From an uncultured Alphaproteobacteria bacterium (GTDB lineage: Bacteria > Pseudomonadota > Alphaproteobacteria > UBA8366 > JADFVY01), in the NCBI GenBank assembly GCA_947259105.1, contig CAMYKU010000003.1:1-64000 (forward strand): DNA of 64,000 nt, in the 5' to 3' direction. Numbering within the stretch: position 1 is the first letter of the stretch; the number at the start of each line of letters is the position of its first letter. Below are positions 51,615 to 59,108 of this stretch, in pieces. The position numbers and the translations under genes were made by a program. The notes under the pieces are model-generated. The model worked only from the letters and a program-made list of their open reading frames with translations. It had not been told where the DNA came from and did no database searches.

Positions 51615-51950
51615 CGGGCGTACACCGCGTCCCGATAGACAGCGCGATAGCTGGTTTTGCAGACACCGTTAACTATTCCCGTTAATCCCGCGCAAACCTC
51701 GATCTGTCATGCTGCCCCCGGCTGTAACCGAAGGGGGACGGGCCATGCCGGGCATTGGCGATATTCTGGAGCCGGGGGAGCGGGTCGTGTTGCGCGTACC
51801 CGTCTTGCCCCTCTGGCAGCCCGCCTTGATGACGTTCACTGGCTTGATCCTCGCATTGCCGGCTGCTTCACGTCTGGCGGCCGATTCCGGGGATTTTGGT
51901 TTCGACATTGCTCACGCCGCTGCAGGCGGCTTCATGCTGGTCGCCATTCC
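51537..51950. repeat. Direct repeat X1 (about 410 bp) inside the bPH array
   Basis: It covers the 3' end of member a, the promoter gap and the first two-thirds of member b. A second copy lies at about 53581-53993, at an offset of 2,046 bp, covering the decayed a-like remnant, the promoter gap and the first part of member f. The copies diverge by scattered single changes. The repeat boundaries define a removable 2-kb segment holding members b, c and d. Confidence 0.7.
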
Positions 51951-52242
51951 GTTTTCGATAGTCCCGGTCTTTTTCCTGGCCGCCCTTGCCGCGAAGACCC
52001 TCTTCGGGCTGGAATGGCTGCGGCGACATCTGTCCGTCGTGCTGGACCGGGACCGTTGGTCGGGCCGCACCACCGCGCTGCGGAGCAGCGGCCGGCTGGC
52101 CCGGTTGCTCCCCTGTTACTTCAAAACCTGCGCGCGCTGGCTAAGCGTTGCGCCCCTGTTGGAGCCCCAACCCGACCTCCGCGCCGGCGCAACGCCAGAG
52201 ATGGCTGTCCGATCCCTGAAACTGGCGGAGGGCGCGGAATGA
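51745..52242 (+). CDS. Array member b: chimeric paralog with diverged C-terminus
   Basis: The protein is 165 residues from the ATG at 51745 (GGGGGACGGGCC upstream). Residues 1-67 are nearly identical in DNA and protein to member f ('MPGIGDILEPGERVVLRVP'). Identity stops abruptly after the second helix. The remaining 90 residues have no TDRR motif and read 'LRRHLSVVLDRDRWSGRTTALRSSG' and an Arg/Leu-rich tail unlike the other members. It overlaps member c by 4 nt. This is most simply a recombinant of an f-type 5' end with foreign 3' sequence. Confidence 0.6.
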   Translation: MPGIGDILEPGERVVLRVPVLPLWQPALMTFTGLILALPAASRLAADSGDFGFDIAHAAAGGFMLVAIPFSIVPVFFLAALAAKTLFGLEWLRRHLSVVLDRDRWSGRTTALRSSGRLARLLPCYFKTCARWLSVAPLLEPQPDLRAGATPEMAVRSLKLAEGAE

Positions 52243-53210
52243 GCAAGCTCGACAAACTGATCCCGCCCAGCGAGACCGTGCTGTGGCGCTGGCCCGCGCC
52301 GCGGAAGGTTTCGGACACGCTCGGCTGGCTCGCCTTCTATGCGGTTGGCGCCGTCGCGGGCTGGGTGGTCTGGGTGGATTTTTTCGCCGACGATCTCTGG
52401 TCCGGCGCGGCCTTGTCCCTGGCCACGCCCGCGGCAATCGGCGCGGCCGGCAAGGCGTTCGGCGTTTTGCTCTGGGAGCCGCACGCCATCGCCGTGACCG
52501 GCCAGCGCATCGCCATAGTGGCCGGGCGCGTCCTGCGCCGCACGGAGACGGTGTACCGCGACGCCATCCACACGGCCTCCCTTTACGAGGACAACACGCT
52601 GGTCCTGCATAGCCGGTATGCGGAAGTGCTGCGCCTGGCCGACCTGGATAAGGAAAAGGCGATCGAATTTATCGACTTTCTGGACGTGCCGACCGCCGTG
52701 TGGCGCAAGCGCAAGCCGGGCGAGCCGGTCCGCGCGATCCGCCGGAAGACGCTGGCGGCCACGCTGCTTCTCATGGCGGGCCTTGCGGGCGGGGCCGTCG
52801 CCCTGGCCGGCCCCTGGAATATCGCGGTTACGGCTGTGTCGGGCTTCCAGTACCTGTCCGGCCTGGCCACACGCCCCGGCGCCGTTGCGCTGACGCTTGC
52901 CGGCAGCGGGGCCGCGCTGTTCGCGCTGTGGGTGGCGCAGATGATGCTGCACGACCTTGCGGCCGTGGTGGTCGCGCGCTACAGGGCCTCGCCGGAGGTG
53001 CTGCGCGAGCTAATCTGCAGCGCCGGCGACCCGCTCTGGCTCGGCTGGCCCCGCGACCCGAAGAAGGCCGCAATAGTCTCGGACACCGTCGAATTTCTCA
53101 ACGATTGGGCGAAAATCCTCGGCGCCCGTCCCGTCGAGCCGATCCCGCTCGAGCCCGAATACCGGGAGTCCAGAACCGAAGCCGCGAAGAACGCGGAGGT
53201 CGCGGAATGA
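52239..53210 (+). CDS. Array member c: membrane protein with a PH-like segment
   Basis: The protein is 323 residues from the ATG at 52239 (ATGA overlap with b). Helices at about 28-45 and 59-76 are followed by 'GQRIAIVAGRVLRRTETVYRDAIHTASLYEDNTLVLHS', a PH-like strand run resembling the TDRR segment of other members. A second helix pair (about 173-195 and 215-240) precedes a cytosolic tail. It is larger than the other members and lies in the cassette between the repeats X1 and X2. No known function. Confidence 0.6.
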   Translation: MSKLDKLIPPSETVLWRWPAPRKVSDTLGWLAFYAVGAVAGWVVWVDFFADDLWSGAALSLATPAAIGAAGKAFGVLLWEPHAIAVTGQRIAIVAGRVLRRTETVYRDAIHTASLYEDNTLVLHSRYAEVLRLADLDKEKAIEFIDFLDVPTAVWRKRKPGEPVRAIRRKTLAATLLLMAGLAGGAVALAGPWNIAVTAVSGFQYLSGLATRPGAVALTLAGSGAALFALWVAQMMLHDLAAVVVARYRASPEVLRELICSAGDPLWLGWPRDPKKAAIVSDTVEFLNDWAKILGARPVEPIPLEPEYRESRTEAAKNAEVAE

Positions 53211-53497
53211 GCAAGAGCATTGCCAATGTTGCCGTAGCCGTTCTGGCGCTGGCCGGTTGCGGGACGCTGGCCAATACCTTCGAAGAGGAGCCGGGGAACA
53301 GGATCTATGTCGGATTGCGGGCTGATCTTGGCGCCATCGGCCATGGCGGCCTCCTCGACCTGCCGTTCTACTTCGTGCTCGATACGATCCTGCTGCCCTA
53401 CACGATCCCGAAGACCATCGCGAACCGCTCGGCGGTTGAAAGTGTTGGGAAGCCGGAAGACATGAAGCCCGCGGACGGTATCGGGGAGCAGGAATAG
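53207..53497 (+). CDS. YceK/YidQ-family lipoprotein
   Basis: The protein is 96 residues from the ATG at 53207, overlapping member c by 4 nt. Lipobox 'ALAGC' at residue 18, then 'NRIYVGLRADLGAI', 'GLLDLPFYFVLDTILLPYTIP', the YceK/YidQ (DUF1375) pattern of small outer-membrane lipoproteins of unknown function. It is the only non-paralog in the array and lies in the cassette bounded by the direct repeats. Confidence 0.75.
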   Translation: MSKSIANVAVAVLALAGCGTLANTFEEEPGNRIYVGLRADLGAIGHGGLLDLPFYFVLDTILLPYTIPKTIANRSAVESVGKPEDMKPADGIGEQE

Positions 53498-53503
53498 ACA
53501 CCC

Positions 53504-53659
53504 GTGCCGTGGCTTGGCGGGCATCTTGAAGCCGGGGCGCGGGTTCGGTGGCGCTATACCCGGATGAACCGCTGGCTGGTGCCCCTGGGGTTTTCCTGCC
53601 CGCCGGCCTTCGCGCCGCGCATCCGCGCCGCCATCGACCGGGCGAAAGCGATGCTGTAA
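53504..53659 (+). pseudogene. Internally deleted remnant of an array paralog
   Basis: The 51-codon open frame (GTG start) joins an N-terminal 'WLGGHLEAGARVRWR', resembling the 'WFGPKLEPGERVVLR' start of members h and k, directly to 'LGFSCPPAFAPRIRAAIDRAKAML', resembling the tail of member a. The two helices and the TDRR segment are missing. The in-frame join and matching ends show deletion of the middle of an ancestral member. It overlaps the left end of repeat X2. Confidence 0.6.
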
Positions 53660-53993
53660 CAGCAACGAATCCCGAAGTCTGAGGCCGCCCGATAGCGGGC
53701 GTTCGCAGCCCCCGTTGACCATCCCCGTTAATCCCGCGCAAACCTTGACCTGCGATGCTGTTCCCGGCTGCAACCGACGGGGGGAGGGCCATGCCGGGCA
53801 TTGGCGATATTCTGGAGCCGGGGGAGCGGGTCGTGTTGCGCGTACCCGTCTTGCCCCTCTGGCAGCCCGCGTTGATGACAATCACCGGGTTGATCCTCGC
53901 ACTGCCCGCTGCTTCACGTCTGGCAGCCGGTTCGGGGGATTTCGTTGTCGACATTGCTCTCGCCGCTGCAGGCGTTTTCATGCTTGTTGTCGC
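53581..53993. repeat. Direct repeat X2 (about 410 bp) inside the bPH array
   Basis: Second copy of repeat X1 (51537-51950). It has the same order, a-type tail then promoter gap (CCCGTTAATCCCGCGCAAACC) then the first 65 codons of member f. The copies flank members b-d. Recombination between them would excise 2.05 kb and restore an adjacent a-f pair. Confidence 0.7.
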
Positions 53994-54237
53994 GGTACCC
54001 ATTTACCGCACATCCAGAATCTGCATGTTGCTGGTGACCGACCGGCGCCTGCTGCAGCGCCAGGGCAACGAGAAATATGAAGAGATATCCTTGGCGGCGG
54101 TCGACGCGGTCAAACCCTACCGGCTCGGCGACGGGCTGTTTGTGGCCGCCCAGGACCAGAAGATCGTCGTCCCTTGCAAGGAAAAGACCGCCGCCCGCAT
54201 CCGCGAGGCCATCGCCCGCGCCAAGGGAGCAGCGTGA
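53791..54237 (+). CDS. Array member f: small bPH-domain membrane protein
   Basis: The protein is 148 residues from the ATG at 53791, preceded by GGGGGGAGGGCC. N-terminal 'DILEPGERVVLRVP', helices at about 24-44 and 53-72, 'LLVTDRRLLQRQGNEKYEEISLAAVDAV' and the C-terminal 'KTAARIREAIARAKGAA'. It is the full-length counterpart of the truncated chimera b. Its stop overlaps the start of member g (TGATG). One of the most typical array members. Confidence 0.7.
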   Translation: MPGIGDILEPGERVVLRVPVLPLWQPALMTITGLILALPAASRLAAGSGDFVVDIALAAAGVFMLVVAVPIYRTSRICMLLVTDRRLLQRQGNEKYEEISLAAVDAVKPYRLGDGLFVAAQDQKIVVPCKEKTAARIREAIARAKGAA

Positions 54238-55157
54238 TGGCGCGGCTGACGGACATGCTGGAGCCGGGGGAAACGGTGCGGTACCGCGCCGCCATGCCGC
54301 GGGAGGCGGTGTGGATAGTGGTCCTATGGGCTATTTTGGTGGGCGGCATGGCCGCGGATAAGATGTACCGGTATCCGCTCGAAGAACCGGGCGATATCCT
54401 TTTTGTTCTGGGCGTCTTTTTTCTGCCGGCGTTTATCGTCCCGGCTGCCATCGGTCTTGCGATCATGTGGCCTCGCTTTCCGGCATGGGCGATCACCGAC
54501 CGGCGGATCATCGCCCTCGGCGGGCTGTTGCGAAACCGGCGGCAGGATATCGCGCTGGCCGAGATCGAGGAGGCGCGGTTCGCGGACCAGCAACTGATCC
54601 TCGAAGGTGGCGGCCGAACCCTGAAAATAAGGGCGGTGAGAATTCCGGCGCACGTTCTGACCCGATCGCTTGGACGGTGGTTCCCGGACACGGGTAGACC
54701 GAAACTGCGGCTCGGCCGCATCCTGGAGCCGGGAGAGGCGGTTCTGCTGCGTGACCCCGCGCTCCGGTGGGCCCTTCTGCCGGCGGCTATGGTCGCGTTC
54801 GGGGGCTATATGCTGGTGGGTGGACTCTGGTTACTCGCTACCGGGGGCGAGGTTGATTTTTTTGACATCTCCGTCGGTATGGATTTCATCCTGATCGCCG
54901 GATGGGGGATCGTCGACGTGCGCGCGCATACCTTCTGGGGGTTCATGGTGACCGACCGGCGCCTGTTGCGAGGGCTGGCGCACGATCCGGCGCTCTACGA
55001 GGAATTCCCGCTGGCGGCTGTAGAGGCGGTCCCGCCCGCCACGTTCGGCGACCGCCTGTTCGTGACGCTGCGCGGCCAGCAGGTGCAGCTTCCGGCGAAA
55101 GGCAAGGCCGCCGCCCACATCCGCGAGGCGATCGAGGCGGCAAAGGGGGCGGCGTGA
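54237..55157 (+). CDS. Array member g: double-unit bPH-domain membrane protein
   Basis: The protein is 306 residues from the ATG at 54237. Two consecutive array units are fused: 'DMLEPGETVRYRA', helix pair, 'AITDRRIIALGGLLRNRRQDIALAEIEEARF', then 'RILEPGEAVLLRD', a second helix pair, 'FMVTDRRLLRGLAHDPALYEEFPLAAVEAV' and 'AHIREAIEAAKGAA'. It has four helices and two PH-like domains on the same side of the membrane. The stop overlaps member h by one nt. Confidence 0.7.
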   Translation: MARLTDMLEPGETVRYRAAMPREAVWIVVLWAILVGGMAADKMYRYPLEEPGDILFVLGVFFLPAFIVPAAIGLAIMWPRFPAWAITDRRIIALGGLLRNRRQDIALAEIEEARFADQQLILEGGGRTLKIRAVRIPAHVLTRSLGRWFPDTGRPKLRLGRILEPGEAVLLRDPALRWALLPAAMVAFGGYMLVGGLWLLATGGEVDFFDISVGMDFILIAGWGIVDVRAHTFWGFMVTDRRLLRGLAHDPALYEEFPLAAVEAVPPATFGDRLFVTLRGQQVQLPAKGKAAAHIREAIEAAKGAA

Positions 55158-55615
55158 TGGCTTGGTTTGGGCCGAAACTGGAGCCAGGCGAGCGGGTGGT
55201 GCTGCGGCACTGGCCGGAGCGTTTCGTATACGGTCTTGGCGCCCTGATCGCCGCGATGGATGTCGGCTCGCTCTTCGCCGTTGACCGGTACGTGGCGCGC
55301 AGCGGCGCGCCGGGCGGGCAGGAGCTGATGCTCTTCGCAATTGGAGCCGTGGTCCTGAGCCTTGCGCTGCTACCGCTTATGGTCTGGTTCCTCCGACTCG
55401 CCGTGGTCACGGACCGGCGGCTCCTGGTGCGCAACGAGATGTCCTGGTCCAATTCGAGACAGATCCGTCTCCACGAGATCGAGGACGCCTATCAGGAAGA
55501 CGGACGGTTCCATATCCGCGGCGCCGGCCGGACCCTGGAATTCCCCTGTCTGCCGGGTTTGGCCCGCCCGCTCCTGAAGGCACTAAGCCGCGAGCCGGAA
55601 GTGGGGCTGCCATGA
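55157..55615 (+). CDS. Array member h: bPH-domain membrane protein
   Basis: The protein is 152 residues from the ATG at 55157. 'MAWFGPKLEPGERVVLRHWP', helices (about 27-45 and 60-80), then 'VVTDRRLLVRNEMSWSNSRQIRLHEIEDAYQEDGRFHIRGAGRTLEFP'. It uses a different tail from f and g. Its start overlaps the member g stop (TGATG) and its stop overlaps member i (ATGA). Confidence 0.7.
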   Translation: MAWFGPKLEPGERVVLRHWPERFVYGLGALIAAMDVGSLFAVDRYVARSGAPGGQELMLFAIGAVVLSLALLPLMVWFLRLAVVTDRRLLVRNEMSWSNSRQIRLHEIEDAYQEDGRFHIRGAGRTLEFPCLPGLARPLLKALSREPEVGLP

Positions 55616-56541
55616 ACGGTCGGTTCAGGCGCGTGCTGGAGCCGGGGGAGCGGATTCTGGTGCGCTCGACGGACGGCAAGACGACCTGGTATCTGGCCGG
55701 GGCGTTCCTGCTGATCCTCGCCGCGGGGTGGCTCCGCGGCGTCTGGGGGGTCGATTTCCTCGGGTTCGAGTTCTGGTATGCAACCCTGTTCCCGCTGACC
55801 TTCGCACCGCCGATCGTCGGCCTGGCCTGGTTGTGGACCCGGTGGAAATGGGTGGTCACCGACCGCAGGGTGCTGAAGGGTTACGGTCTGTTCTCGTCCG
55901 AGATCGCCGAAATGCGGCACGAGACTGTCGAGGACGTCCGGCTGGACGACAGGACGTTGACTGTCCATGGCCGCGACTATCGGTGGGACTTCCCGATTTC
56001 CCGCAACTTCTGCCGCGCGGAGGTCCTGTACGACCTGTTCGGCGACCGCTTCGGCGATGCTGGCCTGCCCGCGAAACCGCTCGTCGAGATGCTCGAGCCC
56101 GGCGAGACCGTCCTGCATCGCGCCTCCCCCCTCGTCACCGATCTCCTGCCATGGGCGGTCCTGCTGATTGGGCCGATCCTGTTGTTCGCCGTGACCGTAT
56201 TGACCGTATGGCCGGAGACGCTGGGGAGTTGGTATTCCATCCCGGCTGTTGCATTGGGCCCGTACGCGTTGCTGCTGGCGGATGTGGTCGCCGCCTGGCG
56301 CCGGCGCGGCTGGCAGACGGTGCTGACCGACCGGCGGTTGTTGCGGCGGCGCCCCGAGGCGCCGTCGCGTTGCGATCCCGTTCCCATCGACGCGGTCACC
56401 GAGGCCTACTGGGATTCCAAGGGATGGGAACTGGTCCTCGTCAGCCCCGCTCGCCGCGACACTGTTTTTTGCCTGCCCTGGAGCGCCCGCCGCATCCTCG
56501 ATGCCCTCGAACGCAACGACCGCGGCGAGGCGTTGGCGTGA
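55612..56541 (+). CDS. Array member i: double-unit bPH-domain membrane protein
   Basis: The protein is 309 residues from the ATG at 55612. Like g it holds two units: 'RVLEPGERILVRS' ... 'WVVTDRRVLKGYGLFSSEIAEMRHETVEDVRL', then 'EMLEPGETVLHRA' ... 'TVLTDRRLLRRRPEAPSRCDPVPIDAVTEAY'. Each unit has two helices. The overlap with h (ATGA) and with j (TGATG) gives continuous translation. Function unknown. Confidence 0.7.
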   Translation: MNGRFRRVLEPGERILVRSTDGKTTWYLAGAFLLILAAGWLRGVWGVDFLGFEFWYATLFPLTFAPPIVGLAWLWTRWKWVVTDRRVLKGYGLFSSEIAEMRHETVEDVRLDDRTLTVHGRDYRWDFPISRNFCRAEVLYDLFGDRFGDAGLPAKPLVEMLEPGETVLHRASPLVTDLLPWAVLLIGPILLFAVTVLTVWPETLGSWYSIPAVALGPYALLLADVVAAWRRRGWQTVLTDRRLLRRRPEAPSRCDPVPIDAVTEAYWDSKGWELVLVSPARRDTVFCLPWSARRILDALERNDRGEALA

Positions 56542-57023
56542 TGGCACGGCTTGACACCATGTTGGAGCCAGGCGAGCGGGTGGTGCTGCGTTCGCCGCTG
56601 CGGGCGCGCATGGACTGGCGGGGGAATGCCCGTTTGCTGGCCGTCCCAGTCGTCGTCTTTGCGGCGACCTACGCGACCGGCGTCGGCGATATGAAAAGTT
56701 GGGACTACTGGGGTTATATGGGCATGCTGGCGGCGGTCCCCATTCTGATCACTGTCCTGGGGGCGATTGCAGTCTTTGTCAGGAACCGTTACTGGCGCGT
56801 TGTCGTGACTGACCGGCGGGTCCTGGCCATGACGAATCGCCTCGGGCGAAAGCACATCGAAATGGATCGGAAGGCAATCCACACCGTAACGCGCGACACC
56901 GTCAGTCAGAGCCTCGTGTTCCAATTCGCCGGCCGGCAGGTGGCAGTGCCGTTTCCGCATCACGGGGAGGAAAACGAGGTCCTCGCCGCACTGGGCCGCG
57001 AACCGGCGGAGGCGCTGGCGTGA
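56541..57023 (+). CDS. Array member j: bPH-domain membrane protein
   Basis: The protein is 160 residues from the ATG at 56541. 'TMLEPGERVVLRS', helices (about 30-46 and 63-83), 'RVVVTDRRVLAMTNRLGRKHIEMDRKAIHTVTRDTVSQSLVFQFAGRQVAVPFP', then a short charged tail. The stop overlaps the next gene start by 4 nt (GTGA). Confidence 0.7.
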   Translation: MARLDTMLEPGERVVLRSPLRARMDWRGNARLLAVPVVVFAATYATGVGDMKSWDYWGYMGMLAAVPILITVLGAIAVFVRNRYWRVVVTDRRVLAMTNRLGRKHIEMDRKAIHTVTRDTVSQSLVFQFAGRQVAVPFPHHGEENEVLAALGREPAEALA

Positions 57024-57469
57024 GCTGGTTCGGGCCGAAGCTGGAACCGGGGGAGCGGGTGGTCATCCGGCGTCCGGACCGCAGGGATGGCACGTTCTGG
57101 CAGGGTCTGATGGCGGTACTGCTTGTAGTCGAACTGGTTGTGTTCGTCGCGATGCACGAGGCCTTTGGGATCGGCCGGCGGGGAACAGGCGTCTTGCTGT
57201 TCGCCGTTTTTGCCCTAGTGGCGTTTGCGGCGACGCGCTGGCGGCTTATCGTTACGGACAGGCGGCTACTACACCGCCGCGGGCTGTTCCTGTCCCGAAT
57301 AGAGGAAATCCGATTGGACGAGATCGAGGACGTGCGCAGCGAGATGGGGGCGTTCGCCGAGCGCATCGTGATCCGCGCCAGATGCCGCGAGACGGTCGTC
57401 GCGATGGTCGGCGTCGACCCGGCACCCGTCGTCGCGGCGATTCGAGGTGCAGCGGAGGCTACGTCATGA
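57020..57469 (+). CDS. Array member k: bPH-domain membrane protein (last)
   Basis: The protein is 149 residues from the GTG at 57020, which overlaps the member j stop (GTGA). 'SWFGPKLEPGERVVIRRPDR', two helices (about 28-45 and 56-72) and 'LIVTDRRLLHRRGLFLSRIEEIRLDEIEDVRSEM'. It is the last array gene, ending convergently 46 nt from the LacI-family gene. It pairs by N-terminal sequence with h and with the remnant at 53504. Confidence 0.7.
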   Translation: MSWFGPKLEPGERVVIRRPDRRDGTFWQGLMAVLLVVELVVFVAMHEAFGIGRRGTGVLLFAVFALVAFAATRWRLIVTDRRLLHRRGLFLSRIEEIRLDEIEDVRSEMGAFAERIVIRARCRETVVAMVGVDPAPVVAAIRGAAEATS

Positions 57470-57514
57470 ACCAGTCGTCAAGGTACATGCCGAAAACCAT
57501 TGAAGGTGTTGCTG

Positions 57515-58576
57515 TCAACCCCGCGGCGGCGCTGTCGAGCCGCGCACGACGAGGCGCACCTCGACCCTTGTGCGGTGCCGGGCCGGCTTTCCCTCGATGC
57601 GGTTGACGAGGTAGTCGGCGGCGAGCGCGCCCATCTCGCCCGACGGCACGTGCATGGTGGTGAGGCCCGGCGGGATGTGGCTCGACAGCTCGGTGTCGTC
57701 GAAGCCGACGACCGACAGGTCGCCCGGCACGTCGAGGCCCATCGCTGCGGCCTCGAAGATTGCGCCGAAGGCGAGCAGGTCGTTGCCGCAGATCACCGCC
57801 GTGGGGCGCTCCTCCGGCGGTCCCGCCATCACCGCGCGCAGGCCGTCGCGACCCTCGCGCACGCCATAGGGCTCTTCGATCAGGCGGCCGTCGTCCAGCC
57901 GCAGGCCGCGCCGCGCCAACGCCTCGCGCACGCCGACGGCGCGCGCCGCCGCCCGGTCGTTGCCCTCGGCGATGCCGGCGATCATGGCGAACCGCGCGTG
58001 GCCCAGATCCAGCAGGTAGTCGGTCAGCCGCACCGCCGCCTCGACATTGTCGAAGCCGATGCAGGGATGCGCCGCGTCGCCCTCGTCGACCCAGGTGTTG
58101 ACATGCGGCACGCCGCGGGTCTCCAGCAGCACATAGAGCGACGGGTGGTGTTCCGTGCCCATCAGCATCAGCCCCTCGATGCCGCGCTCCAGCAGGTTCG
58201 TCGCCTGGCGCAGCTCCTTGTCCACCCGGTAGTCGGAGCCGGCGACCACCAGCGCGTAGCCGCGCTCGTTGAGCCGCGATTCGAGCCTCTGCACGCCGGT
58301 GGCGAAGATCGGGTTGTCGAGGGTCGGCACCACCGCGCCGATGGTGCGCGAGCGGCGCGACGCCAGGGCCCTTGCCGCCGCGTCCGGGACATAGCCCAGC
58401 TTGACGGCTGCGGCCCGGACCCTCTCGCGCATGTCGGCGCCGACCTTGTCGGGCGTATTCAGGGCCCGGCTCGCGGTCGCCGGCGACACGCCGGCCAGCG
58501 CCGCCACGTCGGACAGCTTGACCGATTGCGCCGATTCTTGAAATCGCTTTCTCTTCGTTCCCCGCTCCATGGTCAT
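57515..58576 (-). CDS. LacI-family transcriptional regulator (TRAP/HpsN-like operon)
   Basis: The protein is 353 residues from the ATG at 58576. The helix-turn-helix 'VKLSDVAALAGVSPATASRAL' (about 19-40), hinge 'GYVPDAAARALASRRS' and sugar-binding-like effector domain ('GAVVPTLDNPIFATGVQRLESRL', 'VICGNDLLAFGAIFEAAAMGL', 'SVVGFDDTELSSHIPPGLTT') are complete. It is divergent from the TRAP operon and probably binds the perfect palindrome at 58726 to control both genes. Confidence 0.9.
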   Translation of the reverse strand: MTMERGTKRKRFQESAQSVKLSDVAALAGVSPATASRALNTPDKVGADMRERVRAAAVKLGYVPDAAARALASRRSRTIGAVVPTLDNPIFATGVQRLESRLNERGYALVVAGSDYRVDKELRQATNLLERGIEGLMLMGTEHHPSLYVLLETRGVPHVNTWVDEGDAAHPCIGFDNVEAAVRLTDYLLDLGHARFAMIAGIAEGNDRAAARAVGVREALARRGLRLDDGRLIEEPYGVREGRDGLRAVMAGPPEERPTAVICGNDLLAFGAIFEAAAMGLDVPGDLSVVGFDDTELSSHIPPGLTTMHVPSGEMGALAADYLVNRIEGKPARHRTRVEVRLVVRGSTAPPRG

Positions 58577-58683
58577 AGCTTGCGCTGAAGCGCCGACGGG
58601 GGCAAGAAAATAAATATCATCAGAATATCAATTCTTTAGATGTAACATTCCTGATCCGTTCCCTCGCCACGTCGAATTTTAGG

Positions 58684-58739
58684 TTGACAGGGAACCACTG
58701 TATTCCGTTAACTTCACATAATAATTGAAAGCGCTTTCA
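58684..58739 (+). promoter_or_regulatory. TRAP-operon promoter with LacI-type operator TGAAAGCGCTTTCA
   Basis: The 226-bp gap contains TTGACA (58684-58689) as a -35 candidate and, 36 bp downstream, the perfect 14-bp palindrome TGAAAGCGCTTTCA (58726-58739) with a central CG, as LacI/CcpA-family operators have. The -10 match (GTTAAC near 58707) is weak. Binding at this site would block transcription of the TRAP operon until an effector releases the LacI-type protein. Confidence 0.65.
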
Positions 58740-58802
58740 TTCATGCATTCCGATGAGCATGAGAGTGCGCCGCCCTTACGGGCATGAACCGGGAGGCCAC
58801 GC

Positions 58803-59075
58803 ATGACGCGGCCTGGACAGGACGAAACGGGCCATAGCAGACCTGCCGGGCGGCGGGGCGGCTGGTATCTGTCCGGCTTTATCGGCCTGTTCGGCCTGTT
58901 CACCCTCAATGTTCTTCTCGGCAAGGCCCGCATCCAGTTCGGCTGGGATGTGCCGTTCCTGCTGGGCGACGTTCCCGAATTCCTGCTGCTCCTCGTCGCG
59001 GCCGTCTTCCTGATGCTGGCGGCGCTGGGGCGTGAACAGAACCGGGACCGGGACCGGCCCGGCGACAACACCTGA
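58803..59075 (+). CDS. Small membrane protein leading the TRAP operon
   Basis: The 90-residue protein has two likely helices (about 21-40 and 56-75) joined by 'GKARIQFGWDVPFLLGDVPEF', with charged ends. No family recognised. It lies between the operator and dctP, 33 nt before the dctP start, so it may be a TRAP accessory subunit. Alternatively it is an unrelated leader gene. Confidence 0.55.
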   Translation: MTRPGQDETGHSRPAGRRGGWYLSGFIGLFGLFTLNVLLGKARIQFGWDVPFLLGDVPEFLLLLVAAVFLMLAALGREQNRDRDRPGDNT

Positions 59076-59108
59076 CGACCAATGAAAGCCACCAGGGAGA
59101 GACCTATC

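Noticed and set aside
51537-53993. Repeats X1/X2 as ends of an insertion sequence
   Set aside because: They are direct, contain gene parts and a promoter, and no transposase is present; duplication by recombination explains them better.
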